Positions 8,690 to 17,663 of a DNA stretch of 64,000 nt are shown here, in pieces. The stretch's first letter is position 1; each line of letters begins with the position of its first letter. Position numbers and translations under genes: made by a program. This DNA is from Gelria sp. Kuro-4 (lineage in GTDB: Bacteria; Bacillota; DTU030; DUMP01), in the NCBI RefSeq assembly GCF_019668485.1, contig NZ_AP024619.1, positions 1,859,001 through 1,923,000 of the forward strand, written 5' to 3'. Below the pieces are notes generated by a model. That model had not been told where the DNA came from. It saw only the letters and a program-made list of their open reading frames with translations, and ran no database searches.

Positions 8690-8884
8690 TCAGTGATGGC
8701 TTAAGAAGTAGGTGCCGTTTTCCAGGTCGTGGACCATGGCGTTCAGAATACGGCTCAAGTAAAGGGCGATGCGTTCCCGGTCGGCCGGATCGGCGGCGTA
8801 AAAAATCGGTACCCCCCCGCCCCCGACCGTCTCAGGGCTGGTGGTGACAATGGCGACGATGTCGTTGATGAACTGGGTTTGCAC
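8690..8884 (-). CDS. Small capping complex subunit for YIEGIA
   Basis: A 64-residue cytoplasmic protein (FINDIVAIVTTSPETVGGGGVPIFYA, then a helical RIALYLSRILNAMVHDLENG). It matches the small family annotated as the partner of YIEGIA membrane proteins, and the YIEGIA gene lies immediately upstream in transcription order, 26 bases away. No enzymatic motif is visible. The call rests on family recognition and adjacency. Confidence 0.75.
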   Translation of the reverse strand: MQTQFINDIVAIVTTSPETVGGGGVPIFYAADPADRERIALYLSRILNAMVHDLENGTYFLSHH

Positions 8885-8910
8885 GCTCTAACCCTCCGTT
8901 AGAGACCGGC

Positions 8911-9801
8911 TTAATCACTGGCCTCCCGCCCCACCTGCGTTCGCAGCGGGCGGCGGATGGCGCTCTCCAGCACAGGAACCTTCCTCACGGCCTGAACGGC
9001 CAGCTCTTTATCCGGCTCTACCGGAAGAATAAAAAGGGCGGCCCGGCCGGTGGCCGTGTTCAGGCGGCAGAGCGGGGTAAACTCCGGTTCGGCAAAGTCC
9101 TTGCGCACCCCCAGCAGGGTGGCCACCTCGTGGGTGATGGCCTGGCGCTGGCCAAGGTTGGCCAAGGTTGCCCGGGCGTCATCGTTTCGGGGCTCGATGA
9201 CAACGCCCACCCCCAGCGTCTCCATGAGGTGGCGTGAGTCCTTCAGGCCCACGTTCATAATGAGGATGTCGTCGACGAAAAGGTTGGAGCCACGAAAATT
9301 GACTTTGCCCAGGCGCACAACCGCAACATCCTTAAGGGTCGGCCCCTTACGGAAGTGCGCCAGAGTCAGGCCGAGCAGTACCCCGCCTGTTACCCCGAGA
9401 CCCGGGTGAAACCAGAGGGTAAGCGAGCTCGTCACCAGAGCAACAAACATCACCAGGTAATTACGACCCTCGAACACGCGGGCGATACCTTCAATGTAAT
9501 CGGGGCCGCGTGGCACCAGTTCCGTTTCGTCGAGGTGCTCCAGGGTGTTGCGCTCCAGGTTACGGATATCTCGGAACTGCTGGGCGGCCAGGGCCAGAAA
9601 AGTTACGGCCGTGTACTCCCGGGCCAGGAGGGCGGGAATGGCCACGGCGCCGAGAAAGGCGGCGATGAAACCGAGAGAAAGGTGGGCGATCAGGCCGTGC
9701 GGGTAGCTGGGATACTGCCGGTAGTCAATCCGAAGCATGTAGAAGCGAAAGAGAAAGCCCAGGGCCAGGCCCAGGGCAATGGCCTCTTTATGCGCCAGCA
9801 T
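8911..9801 (-). CDS. YIEGIA family membrane protein
   Basis: A 296-residue integral membrane protein carrying the family-defining motif PDYIEGIARVFEGRNYL near residues 105-120. Hydrophobic segments are at about 7-20, 40-62, 65-78 and 121-155. They are followed by a soluble C-terminal domain with the conserved VRLGKVNFRGSNLFVDDILIMNVG and VIEPRNDDARATLANLGQR. The family is restricted to spore-forming Firmicutes as far as I know, and its role is unclear. It sits between the SpoIIP-type gene (two bases away) and its small partner, which supports a function in the sporulating cell envelope. Confidence 0.85.
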   Translation of the reverse strand: MLAHKEAIALGLALGFLFRFYMLRIDYRQYPSYPHGLIAHLSLGFIAAFLGAVAIPALLAREYTAVTFLALAAQQFRDIRNLERNTLEHLDETELVPRGPDYIEGIARVFEGRNYLVMFVALVTSSLTLWFHPGLGVTGGVLLGLTLAHFRKGPTLKDVAVVRLGKVNFRGSNLFVDDILIMNVGLKDSRHLMETLGVGVVIEPRNDDARATLANLGQRQAITHEVATLLGVRKDFAEPEFTPLCRLNTATGRAALFILPVEPDKELAVQAVRKVPVLESAIRRPLRTQVGREASD

Positions 9802-9803
9802 GG

Positions 9804-10913
9804 CTACTTCCTTTTTCGCCCGAGCAGGCCGCTGAATTCTCCGCCGGCAAAACGCCCTAACTTGCGCTTGAGCTCGCTCCAGCTTCCGGTGCTCAAGTAG
9901 AGGTACGCTGCTCCGCCCAGGATAAGAAGCAGCAGGGTCCAGCCGAGAGCCGACCAGGAACCGGTGCGCTGGTTGACCGGCCCGGGCTGCCTGCGGGCGG
10001 GCGTACCTGCCACGCCGATGGCGCGGGGAACGCTGTCCGCGAAGAGGGCTATCCCCCGTTCGGCGGCGCCACGGGTGTTTTCGTGGGTCCCTGCCTCAAT
10101 CAAGAGAGCGCGGTCGAACAGATCCTGGTTATAAGTGCCCCGGGCCAGAAAAATGCCCTTGATAAGGCCGGGATTCGCCTTGTCGTTGATCTCCTTCAAC
10201 TGTTTAGCGAAGTTCAGGTTAGCTTTGATTTTGGGATTTTCACGTCCCACCACCAAAGTGACCTTGGTTACATCTTCTCCTTTTACCTGGGCCACGTACT
10301 GCTCGCGCGGCACGGCGTCGCGGTGCACGTCGAAAAGAGCGGCTGGATTCCGCCGCAGGAGCTGGGCCGCCGTGCGGCGGGAGCGGGTGTAGGCCATGGC
10401 ATCGTGGGGATCGTGCGGAGTGGTGTTGTGGATCACGTTCAGGCCCAACCGGCGCAGAGTGGCTGCCATCGCGTTGCCCACCTTAAAGATGCCGCCGTTG
10501 GCGTAGATGCTGGCGGACCCGTCCGAGGGCACGTAGGATTCGTCGCTGTGCGTATGGTAAAGAGCCACTGTTTTTCCACGCACGGCGCTGGCGGGCCGGG
10601 CTGCAGCGGAAAGGATGCTGGCGAGCCAGGAGGACGAAGACGGTGCTTGTTCCACCGCCAAGCTGGCCTTGCCCAGGTATTCGCAAAAAGCATTGTCTTT
10701 GTCGACCCGGGTGACGCGGTAGTGGCTGTTGTCTTCCGCAATGAACTCATCCCCTGCGGATACCTGAAGCGCCGTCTGGAAAATGACCTTGCCGGCGGGA
10801 TCCAAAAAGGAAAAATAACCATCCGCCCGCTCGTTGTATGCCCCCGCGGGTGCACTGACAGTGAGCAACGCCCCGAGGGCCAGCACCAGTGCCAAGAGGT
10901 TACGTCTAGTCAT
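9804..10913 (-). CDS. spoIIP: SpoIIP-type cell-wall hydrolase
   Basis: SpoIIP is an amidase/endopeptidase that thins septal peptidoglycan and drives engulfment. Here 369 residues start with a signal peptide (LLALVLALGALLTVSAPAGA) and a ~75-residue N-terminal domain. The catalytic core carries the zinc-ligand motifs LYHTHSDESY, FDVHRDAVP and LLIEAGTHENT. A hydrophobic helix near residues 326-345 then suggests a C-terminal membrane anchor, where classical SpoIIP has an N-terminal one. It lies between DUF1614 (8-base overlap) and YIEGIA genes rather than next to gpr, so it may be a second, specialised copy. Confidence 0.85.
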   Translation of the reverse strand: MTRRNLLALVLALGALLTVSAPAGAYNERADGYFSFLDPAGKVIFQTALQVSAGDEFIAEDNSHYRVTRVDKDNAFCEYLGKASLAVEQAPSSSSWLASILSAAARPASAVRGKTVALYHTHSDESYVPSDGSASIYANGGIFKVGNAMAATLRRLGLNVIHNTTPHDPHDAMAYTRSRRTAAQLLRRNPAALFDVHRDAVPREQYVAQVKGEDVTKVTLVVGRENPKIKANLNFAKQLKEINDKANPGLIKGIFLARGTYNQDLFDRALLIEAGTHENTRGAAERGIALFADSVPRAIGVAGTPARRQPGPVNQRTGSWSALGWTLLLLILGGAAYLYLSTGSWSELKRKLGRFAGGEFSGLLGRKRK

Positions 10914-11631
10914 GCCCTTTATCCCCCTTCGAGTTCTCGTTGACGTCGGCCTGGTTTCCCAGGGAGCTCGTGAACTCGACGTGGCGCAACCGGTGTTCGC
11001 GTGCCTCTTCTTCCGACCCGCCGCCCAGCTTTTCTCTGGTTTCGCCGATGACTTCCGCTAAAAGGACGGCGAGGAGGCCGGAGAGAACCACGGTATCATA
11101 AGCACCAGCGCCGCCGATGGAAGTACGCCCGGGGGTGCGCGTTGCCAGAAGCTGGATGAAGTAAGCCAAGTCGGCCAGGATAACCCCAACCGTGGCGGCG
11201 ATAAAGGCTCCGCGGCGTGACCGCCCGGCCAGGTAACCGACGATACCGGCGATCAGGGCGTAGACGTACATTGGGTCGAGCAGCATGGTGCCTGGTTCGG
11301 CCGGCAGCAGACGGCCGGCTGCGTAGACGCCGGCAGCTGTAACCAAGGTGGCGAGGGCGGCATGCAGCCATTCCCGGCGGGTGCCGGCGCGGCTCAGGAT
11401 ATAGCCGGCCAGAACAAGCGGCACCAGCCCGCCGCCCACATTGAGCACGAGCTGCGTGGGCCGCCGCCACAGGGTGATGTTAACGTAGGCGCCGACGATC
11501 ATCAGGGCAAGAAAAACAAGCGCTTGCTTGTCGGTCAGGTGCAGGCGGTCTAATACCCGTTGCGCCAGGCCGAAGTAGACCAGCACCGTGACCACAATGA
11601 GGGCGATAAGGCCAGTCGGCACAGGAAACAC
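10906..11631 (-). CDS. DUF1614 family polytopic membrane protein
   Basis: A 241-residue protein with about six to seven transmembrane helices in the first ~195 residues, starting with GLIALIVVTVLVYFGLA. The family signature lies at the end of the membrane part (TSIGGAGAYDTVVLSGLLAVLLAE), followed by a charged ~50-residue cytoplasmic tail. The function is unknown. First gene of the operon that ends with der, and it overlaps the SpoIIP-type gene by eight bases, so both are probably made together. Confidence 0.75.
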   Translation of the reverse strand: MFPVPTGLIALIVVTVLVYFGLAQRVLDRLHLTDKQALVFLALMIVGAYVNITLWRRPTQLVLNVGGGLVPLVLAGYILSRAGTRREWLHAALATLVTAAGVYAAGRLLPAEPGTMLLDPMYVYALIAGIVGYLAGRSRRGAFIAATVGVILADLAYFIQLLATRTPGRTSIGGAGAYDTVVLSGLLAVLLAEVIGETREKLGGGSEEEAREHRLRHVEFTSSLGNQADVNENSKGDKGHD

Positions 11632-11690
11632 CTCGCTTCCCAGAAATCGGGCAAGGCTAGATTGCCCCTACCGCGGTGGTCTTATGCAGC

Positions 11691-11729
11691 AAGGAAAGCG
11701 GCACTCTTTGTCAGAGTGCCGCTTTCCTT
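11691..11729. terminator. 17-bp perfect inverted repeat between fni and the DUF1614 operon
   Basis: AAGGAAAGCGGCACTCT (11691-11707), a five-base loop and the exact complement (11713-11729). It lies downstream of fni and ahead of the DUF1614 gene. The stem is very stable, but the T tract is short (TTTCCTT) on both strands. It probably ends fni transcription; it could act as a bidirectional or attenuating hairpin. Confidence 0.65.
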
Positions 11730-11743
11730 GGTTGCGTTTGGCT

Positions 11744-12811
11744 TCAGCCTCGTGCCCGCTTCCGGTAGGCGGTAAGGCGGCGCTGGACGATAAAGTTCCA
11801 GGTTTCGCCAGTGAAAATGAGGGGCTTATGCCTTAGCTCCGCCAGGTCGCGCGCCCCTGCGAGCACCAGGCTCATGCGAAGTTCCCGTTTCCACCTTTCG
11901 ACCAGCCGGATCCCGGCCTTTACCCCTCCGGTAAGCACCGCCGTGAGCAGTGGTCCTGCTACTCCACAGATCCGGGCACCCAAGGCCAGCGCCTTGGCCA
12001 TGTCCAGCCCGCTGCGCAGGCCGCCCGAGGCGCACACCTCAGCTCCGGGGCAGGTTCCTACCACGTCCAAGAGGCTCCAGGCGGTAGGCAGTCCCCAATC
12101 GAGGAAAGGAGAACCCCGACCCCGGCGGCGCTTTTCTTCAATGCGCACAAAATTGGTCCCGCCTTTCCCGCCCACGTCCAGCGCTTTCACCCCGAGGGCC
12201 AGCAACCTTTGGGCGCTGGCGCCGGATAACCCGCAACCGACCTCTTTGGCGATAACGGGTACCGGCAGGTGGGAGGCAACGGCCGCGACAGCCTCGCTCC
12301 AATAAAAGGCGCGTTCCCCTTCGGCCATGCTGAGTTCCTGCGCAGCGTTCAGGTGCAGCTGCAGTCCCTGGGCCTCTACCATTTCAACAGCGCGCAGCGC
12401 TTCGTCTGGAGTGCTGCCGGCTCCCAGGTTGGCAAAGATGACACCGCGCGGGTTTACCCGCCGGACAACGGTAAACGTATACGTGAGCTTCGGGTCGCGC
12501 AGGGCGATGCGCTGGGAGCCAACCGCCATGGGCAGCCCCGTGGCCTTGGCTACCTGGGCCAAGCGGGCGTTGATCCGGGCCGCTTCCCCCGTACCGCCGG
12601 TCAGGGCGTTGATGAGCAGCGGGAAGGGAAAACGCAGGCCTAAGAAGGTGGTGCTGAGGTCTACCGCTCGGCTGTCCAGGTCGGGGACAGCCTCCGGCCG
12701 CAGCAAAACGTCCCCAAACCCGGTCCGCCCGGGCCCGTCAGCCAACTCGACCGCCCAACGGATGTGTTCGTTCTTGCGCTGGGAACGCTGTGTTTCACTC
12801 GATCTTTTCAT
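11744..12811 (-). CDS. fni: Type 2 isopentenyl-diphosphate delta-isomerase
   Basis: FMN- and NADPH-dependent isomerase of IPP and DMAPP, 355 residues. Recognisable elements are RKNEHIRWAVELA at the N-terminus, LLINALTGGTGEAARIN, AVGSQRIAL, the conserved LQLHLNAAQELSMAEGER, VIAKEVGCGLS and the phosphate-binding DVGGKGGTNFVRIEEKRR. The ATG overlaps the end of ispH-rpsA by 17 bases. Coupling with ispH is meaningful: IspH makes IPP and DMAPP from HMBPP, and Fni balances the two. Confidence 0.95.
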   Translation of the reverse strand: MKRSSETQRSQRKNEHIRWAVELADGPGRTGFGDVLLRPEAVPDLDSRAVDLSTTFLGLRFPFPLLINALTGGTGEAARINARLAQVAKATGLPMAVGSQRIALRDPKLTYTFTVVRRVNPRGVIFANLGAGSTPDEALRAVEMVEAQGLQLHLNAAQELSMAEGERAFYWSEAVAAVASHLPVPVIAKEVGCGLSGASAQRLLALGVKALDVGGKGGTNFVRIEEKRRRGRGSPFLDWGLPTAWSLLDVVGTCPGAEVCASGGLRSGLDMAKALALGARICGVAGPLLTAVLTGGVKAGIRLVERWKRELRMSLVLAGARDLAELRHKPLIFTGETWNFIVQRRLTAYRKRARG

Positions 12812-14918
12812 CCGTATCAGCGTCAGCGGAAGGCTCTGCTGCAGCTGCTTCCGGGGCAGGGTGTTCTTCCGCCGGAGCCAGCGGCTGAAGTTCCGGGGGG
12901 ACCTGCTTGATGCTCAGGCTGATCCGTCGCTTGTCCTCGTTGATGTCAAGCACCTTCACCTTCACCCGCTGGCCGATTTGCACGACCTCGCTGGGGTGTC
13001 CGACGTGCCGCGGCGCCAGCTGAGAAATGTGCACCAGCCCTTCGATACCGTCGGCCAGCTTAACAAAGGCGCCGAAGTTGAGGATGTTGGTCACTACGCC
13101 CTCGTGAACCGTCCCCACGGGGAAGCTCTGCCGGATTTCGGTCCAGGGATCGGGCTTGACCTGCTTGAGCCCCAGGGAGATCCGCCCGCGCTCCCGGTCC
13201 AGGCGGAGTACCTTTACATCCACCTCATCGCCTTCATGAACTACCTCCGAAGGGTGCCGGACGCGGGACCAGGACAGCTCGGAGATGTGCACCAAGCCCT
13301 CAGCTCCGCCCAGATCGACAAAGGCTCCGAAATCCGTAAGCTTGGTAACCCGGCCGTGGCGGACCTGGCCTTCTTCGAGTTCGGCCCAGAGGGCTTCTCG
13401 CTTGGCGGCCCGCTCGGCTTCCAAGACCGTACGGTGCGAGAGGATAACCCGCCGCCGCTGCGGTTCGATTTCGATGATCTTGGCCTTCAGGGTTTGACCG
13501 ACGTAGTGCGACAAATCGGCCTCATAGCGCAGCCCCACCTGCGAAGCTGGCATGAAGGCACGCAGTCCAACAAAGACGATGAGACCGCCTTTGACTACTT
13601 CCAGAACCTGCCCTTCGACGGGTTCGCCGTTTTCGTAGTGCCGTTTGAGCTCCTCCCAGGCCTCCTCCTGGTCGGCGCGGCGCTTAGAAAGGATGAGATT
13701 ATTGCCCTCTGCATCCACCTTAACTACCACGACTTTGACTTCTTGGCCCAGCTGGACCACTTCTTCCGGCGAAGCATAGGGCTTATCACTCAGTTCGGCA
13801 GGAGGAATAACGCCTTCCGATTTATAGGCGACATCGACCAGCACCCCGTCGTTGTCGACGCGCACCACCTTACCGGTGACTACCTGGCCTTCCTGGAGGG
13901 ACAGGAACGACTTGGCGTAGAGATCTTCAACGCTTTCACCGGTCTTGGTGGTTGCCGTTTCGTCCGCCGGGGACTGTTCGGTGTTTTGCGCATCTGGCTG
14001 GTTCGTGGCCTCGGTCGCCGGTGCTTCCTGGCTCTCTACCTTCTCTACTCCTTCCGCCAGCTTTTGTTCCGCTCGGTACTCTTCGCTCATTCTGCCGCAG
14101 ACCTCCTCAATGATTTCCTCCGGTGCCGAGGCACCCGCGGTGACCCCTACCGAGTCTTTGCCAGCCAGCCACTCAGGTCGAAGCTCGCCCGCGCTGTTGA
14201 CCAGGTACGTGGGCACGCCTTCCGCCTGGCACACCTCAACCAGACGGCGGGTGTTGGCACTTTGGTGACTACCTACCACTATCATCACGTCTACCTGCCG
14301 CGCGAGCTCGCGGGCGGCGGCTTGACGTTCTGTGGTCGCGAAACACAGGGTATCATAAAGCGTCACTTCTGCCCCGCGCTGCCGCAGGGCGGCCGCTATG
14401 GCCTGGACGTGCGCCAGGGTGACGGTTGTTTGGGCGACCAAAGCCACGCGTGCGGGTACGGCCGGCAGCTCTTCTACTTCCTTGACCGAATTGATCACCG
14501 TAACGGGTCCCCCGGCCCAGGCCAGTATACCTCTGACTTCTGGGTGTTCCTTCTCACCGACCAAAAAGACGTTTTCACCGGCCGCAAGCAGTTCCTGCGC
14601 CAGCCGCTGCACCTTTTTTACCCGGGGGCAGGTGCCGTCGTAGATGCGAAAACCCCTGGCGACGGCCGCTTTTATATCCGCTGGACCGACCCCGTGCGCG
14701 CGGATAATAAGCGCCCCCGTCACCTCAGCCTCGCTTAAATCGGCAATCGGTCGCACGCCCGCGCGCGCCAGGGCCGCCACCACGCTTTCGTTATGAACCA
14801 GCGGGCCCCAGGAGTAAACCCGGCCCTCCCGGCCCAGCGCCTGGCGCGCCAGGTTGATGGCGGCACGTACGCCGGGACAGAATCCGCTGGGGTTTGCGCG
14901 AATAACCTGCACGGCCAT
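12795..14918 (-). CDS. ispH: Fusion of HMBPP reductase IspH with four S1 RNA-binding domains
   Basis: A 707-residue protein. Residues ~1-285 are IspH, the last MEP-pathway enzyme, with its three iron-sulfur cysteines in NPSGFCPGVRAAI (C14), DGTCPRVKKVQ and TLCFATTERQ. After an acidic low-complexity linker (~290-330) come four S1 repeats beginning near LQEGQVVTGKVV, NGEPVEGQVLEV, EEGQVRHGRVTK and PVGTVHEGVVTN; the last two carry the classic FGAFV..GLVHISEL/ISQL signature. The fused form is known in Clostridia and presumably supplies both IspH and an RpsA-like ribosomal protein. The start is ATG at 14918 behind AAGGAAG. The C-terminus is acidic. Confidence 0.95.
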   Translation of the reverse strand: MAVQVIRANPSGFCPGVRAAINLARQALGREGRVYSWGPLVHNESVVAALARAGVRPIADLSEAEVTGALIIRAHGVGPADIKAAVARGFRIYDGTCPRVKKVQRLAQELLAAGENVFLVGEKEHPEVRGILAWAGGPVTVINSVKEVEELPAVPARVALVAQTTVTLAHVQAIAAALRQRGAEVTLYDTLCFATTERQAAARELARQVDVMIVVGSHQSANTRRLVEVCQAEGVPTYLVNSAGELRPEWLAGKDSVGVTAGASAPEEIIEEVCGRMSEEYRAEQKLAEGVEKVESQEAPATEATNQPDAQNTEQSPADETATTKTGESVEDLYAKSFLSLQEGQVVTGKVVRVDNDGVLVDVAYKSEGVIPPAELSDKPYASPEEVVQLGQEVKVVVVKVDAEGNNLILSKRRADQEEAWEELKRHYENGEPVEGQVLEVVKGGLIVFVGLRAFMPASQVGLRYEADLSHYVGQTLKAKIIEIEPQRRRVILSHRTVLEAERAAKREALWAELEEGQVRHGRVTKLTDFGAFVDLGGAEGLVHISELSWSRVRHPSEVVHEGDEVDVKVLRLDRERGRISLGLKQVKPDPWTEIRQSFPVGTVHEGVVTNILNFGAFVKLADGIEGLVHISQLAPRHVGHPSEVVQIGQRVKVKVLDINEDKRRISLSIKQVPPELQPLAPAEEHPAPEAAAAEPSADADTDEKIE

Positions 14919-14937
14919 CTTCCTTTTCGATGAATCA

Positions 14938-14951
14938 CCCCTAATATGGGG
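14938..14951. promoter_or_regulatory. CCCC-AT6-GGGG dyad upstream of ispH
   Basis: CCCCTAATATGGGG lies about 20 bases before the ispH ATG, within the presumed leader. The GC arms are perfectly complementary around a six-base A/T core, the form of an operator half-site pair. No regulator can be assigned from the window; chance is possible. Confidence 0.3.
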
Positions 14952-15011
14952 CAGAAGTTAAAGTCATATTCGCGACCGGGCGAGGGAATTCCTGCCCCCT
15001 GGAGGCGGATT

Positions 15012-15043
15012 TCGAAAAAAGAAAGCCCCCGGCTGCCGGGGGC
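15012..15043 (-). terminator. Rho-independent terminator of the oxidoreductase operon
   Basis: On the minus strand GCCCCCGG-CAG-CCGGGGGC is followed by TTTCTTTTTT. It lies nine bases after the gamma-subunit stop codon and is among the strongest terminators in the window. It closes the buk-NTPase-korDABC unit. Confidence 0.92.
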
Positions 15044-15051
15044 GCTGAAAG

Positions 15052-15597
15052 CTAAACTCGGGCAGGAACGAAACTGCGACCGCGCTCGATAGCCCGCCGG
15101 TTGAGCGGGAGGAGATCCTTGTGATGCGCCGGCAGTTTCTTCTCCAAAGTCTTCAGCAATCCTTCGAAGGTCACCACCTGCGTCGCTTCCACCACAGCCC
15201 CCAGGGCCACCATATTGGCCACCCGGGCGCTGCCCAGTTCATTGGCCGTGGCCGTAGCGGGGACCTTGACCACGGTGATATCCGTACGCTGGGGTTCGCG
15301 GTTGATCATGGAACTGTTCATGACCAGAATGCCACCCGGCTTTACGTTTTGCTCGAATTTGTCCAGCGAAGGCAGATTCATCGCAACCACGCAGCTGGGA
15401 CGTGTCACCACCGGTGAACCGATGTCCCGGTCCGAGACAATCACCGTGCAGTTGGCTGTGCCACCGCGCATCTCCGGCCCGTAGGAGGGGATCCAGGATA
15501 CCTTCTTGCCTTCATAAAGAGCGGCATAAGCAATGAGCTGCCCCATGAGGAGAACGCCCTGCCCGCCGAATCCGGCAAAAATGAACTCCTGCTGCAC
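15052..15597 (-). CDS. korC: 2-oxoacid:ferredoxin oxidoreductase, gamma subunit
   Basis: A 181-residue gamma subunit of the four-subunit CoA-dependent 2-oxoacid oxidoreductases. It carries the family motifs FAGFGGQGVLLMGQL at residues 7-21, SYGPEMRGGTANCTVIVSD and PGGILVMNSSMI. It assembles with the alpha, beta and delta subunits encoded just upstream. GTG start at 15597 directly abuts the beta stop. The substrate (2-oxoisovalerate versus 2-oxoglutarate) cannot be read from this subunit; the butyrate-kinase context favours branched-chain 2-oxoacids. A strong terminator follows. Confidence 0.92.
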   Translation of the reverse strand: MQQEFIFAGFGGQGVLLMGQLIAYAALYEGKKVSWIPSYGPEMRGGTANCTVIVSDRDIGSPVVTRPSCVVAMNLPSLDKFEQNVKPGGILVMNSSMINREPQRTDITVVKVPATATANELGSARVANMVALGAVVEATQVVTFEGLLKTLEKKLPAHHKDLLPLNRRAIERGRSFVPARV

Positions 15598-16344
15598 TTA
15601 TTTCACCTCCTCGGGTACTTTAAACTCGCCCAGGGGGAAATACGGGATCATGTTCTCTTCCAGCCACGCCAGTGCTTTCGCCGGTGGCAGCCCCCAGTTG
15701 GTAGGACAGGCGGAGAGAACTTCCACCATGGCAAAGCCGTTCTGGTTTACCTGAACCTCAAAGGCCCGCTTGATAGCCCGCTTGGCCTGCTGGATGTGCA
15801 CAGGGGAGTTCACGGCCACACGGGCGATGAATTTCGGCGCCTCCAAGGTCGCCAAGAGCTCTGCCATACGGATGGGGTAACCGCACAGTTTGACGTCCCG
15901 GCCGTAGGGTGACGTGGTGGTTTTTTGGCCGGCCAGGGTGGTCGGAGCCATCTGGCCGCCCGTCATGCCGTAGATGGCGTTATTGACGTAGACCACGGTG
16001 ATGCCTTCGCCACGGTTGGCGGCGTGGACAATCTCGGCGGTACCGATGGAAGCCAGGTCGCCATCCCCTTGGTAGGTGAACACCACGCGGTCCGGCAGGG
16101 CGCGTTTAATGCCTGTGGCTACCGCCGGTGCCCGCCCGTGGGCGGCTTCCTGGAAATCCACGTTAAAGTAATTGTAAGCGAGCACCGAGCAACCTACGGG
16201 TGCTACCCCGATGGTGCGTTCGGCGATTCCGAGCTCGTCGATGGTCTCGGCCACCAGGCGATGGATGATGCCGTGCGTGCAGCCGGGGCAGTAGTGGGTG
16301 TTCACATCGGCCAGAGCTTGTGGACGGGTGAATACCGCCTTCAT
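15598..16344 (-). CDS. korB: 2-oxoacid:ferredoxin oxidoreductase, beta (TPP-binding) subunit
   Basis: A 248-residue beta subunit that binds thiamine diphosphate and the catalytic iron-sulfur cluster. Visible motifs are [14 protein letters not shown] (cluster cysteines), [13 protein letters not shown], the TPP motif [27 protein letters not shown] and LSACPTNWG (a further conserved cysteine). Its ATG overlaps the alpha stop (ATGA). It works with the alpha subunit at its N-terminal side and passes electrons to ferredoxin through the delta subunit. Confidence 0.94.
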   Translation of the reverse strand: MKAVFTRPQALADVNTHYCPGCTHGIIHRLVAETIDELGIAERTIGVAPVGCSVLAYNYFNVDFQEAAHGRAPAVATGIKRALPDRVVFTYQGDGDLASIGTAEIVHAANRGEGITVVYVNNAIYGMTGGQMAPTTLAGQKTTTSPYGRDVKLCGYPIRMAELLATLEAPKFIARVAVNSPVHIQQAKRAIKRAFEVQVNQNGFAMVEVLSACPTNWGLPPAKALAWLEENMIPYFPLGEFKVPEEVK

Positions 16345-17411
16345 GCCTCACACCTCCCGCTTGCCGCCTTTTCAATTTCGGTGAGGACTTCTTCCGGGGT
16401 AGGGACGACGCCGCCCGAGCGGCCGTAGAAATAGACCGGGCGCTTGTCGTTTACAACCAGGCGCACGTCTTCCACCATCTGCCCCCAGTTCATCTCCACG
16501 CTCAGGAAGCTCTTCGCGGTATCCACCAGCTTCGCCAGGGCCGCACTGGGATAAGGCCACAGGGTGATGGGGCGGAAGAGACCCGCCTTAATCCCTTTTT
16601 CCCGGGCCGCTTCAACGGCGCTCCGGGCGATGCGGGCTACGGTGCCGAAAGCGACCACCACTACGTCGGCATCTTTAGTCAGGTATTCCTCGCTGCGGGC
16701 TTCCTCGCGCGCTGCTTGGGCGTACTTCTCCTGCAGGTGACGGTTGTGCGCCTCCAGGCGTTCCGGCTGCAGCTCAAGGGAGTTGATGATGTTCTTCGGC
16801 CTGTCCTTGGTCCAGCCGGTGGTCGCCCAGGGTTTAGGTGGGAGCTCTCGCCTGCCTTCCGGTGGGAAGACGACCGGCTCCATCATTTGACCGAGCAGTC
16901 CATCGCCCATGATCATAACCGGGTTGCGGTACTTGTCCGCCAGGTCAAACGCCAGCAAGGTGAGGTCGACAACCTCCTGGACTGAGGCGGGAGCCAGCAC
17001 CAGCAGCCGGTAATCGCCGTGTCCGCCGCCCTTGGTGGCCTGGAAGTAGTCGGATTGGGACGGCTGAATGCTTCCCAAACCCGGCCCCCCACGCGACATG
17101 TTGACCACCACGCAGGGCAGTTCCGCCCCCGCGATGTAAGAAAGGCCTTCCTGCTTCAGGCTGATGCCCGGGCTGGAGGACGATGTCATCACCCGCGCCC
17201 CGGCTCCGGCCGCGCCGTAGACCATATTGATGGCGGCGACTTCCGACTCGGCCTGCAGGAAGACACCGCCCACCTGCGGCATGCGTTTGGCCAGGTACTC
17301 AGGAAGTTCGCTCTGCGGCGTTATCGGGTAGGCGAAGTAGAGCCGGCATCCGGCCTGGATAGCTGCCTCTCCCAGGGCTTCGTTGCCTTTCATCAGCAGC
17401 TTTTCAGTCAC
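16341..17411 (-). CDS. korA: 2-oxoacid:ferredoxin oxidoreductase, alpha subunit
   Basis: A 356-residue alpha subunit with the pyrimidine-binding region [28 protein letters not shown] and the segment [38 protein letters not shown], typical of VOR/KOR enzymes. The C-terminal transketolase-like domain has [16 protein letters not shown] and [19 protein letters not shown]. The start is GTG at 17411 behind GAGGAGGGG, 20 bases after the delta-subunit gene. The subunit order delta-alpha-beta-gamma is the usual one for this enzyme class. Confidence 0.94.
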   Translation of the reverse strand: MTEKLLMKGNEALGEAAIQAGCRLYFAYPITPQSELPEYLAKRMPQVGGVFLQAESEVAAINMVYGAAGAGARVMTSSSSPGISLKQEGLSYIAGAELPCVVVNMSRGGPGLGSIQPSQSDYFQATKGGGHGDYRLLVLAPASVQEVVDLTLLAFDLADKYRNPVMIMGDGLLGQMMEPVVFPPEGRRELPPKPWATTGWTKDRPKNIINSLELQPERLEAHNRHLQEKYAQAAREEARSEEYLTKDADVVVVAFGTVARIARSAVEAAREKGIKAGLFRPITLWPYPSAALAKLVDTAKSFLSVEMNWGQMVEDVRLVVNDKRPVYFYGRSGGVVPTPEEVLTEIEKAASGRCEA

Positions 17412-17431
17412 AGTTCTCCCCTCCTCTTGTA

Positions 17432-17644
17432 CTATTCCCGGTAGACTTCAATGACGCAGTCCGGGCACATGCGCGCGCAGAGCGCGCAGCCGGTGCACTT
17501 GTCGGGATCGGTTGAGGTGGCGGGGTGGTAACCCAGCTTGTTGATCCTGTCGCCCAGCGCCAAGATCTTGTTCGGGCACACAGTGGTGCACAGTCCACAC
17601 CCCTTGCAGCGATCTTCATTGAACACAACTTTGCCTCGGGCCAA
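17432..17644 (-). CDS. korD: 2-oxoacid:ferredoxin oxidoreductase, delta subunit (2[4Fe-4S] ferredoxin)
   Basis: A ferredoxin-like protein of about 70 residues with two cluster motifs, [12 protein letters not shown] and [12 protein letters not shown], which carries electrons from the catalytic subunits to free ferredoxin. A longer open frame extends to 17815, but that part overlaps the upstream P-loop gene and has no domain. The start is therefore placed at TTG 17644, with AGGAGGGG about 8 bases upstream. First oxidoreductase subunit gene of the operon. Confidence 0.9.
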   Translation of the reverse strand: MARGKVVFNEDRCKGCGLCTTVCPNKILALGDRINKLGYHPATSTDPDKCTGCALCARMCPDCVIEVYRE

Positions 17645-17663
17645 TTCTCTCCCCTCCTCTTTG

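Noticed and set aside
12327-14738. An 803-codon open frame on the plus strand
   Set aside because: It is exactly antisense to the ispH-rpsA fusion, has no recognisable domain, and arises from the GC-rich codon pattern of the real gene.
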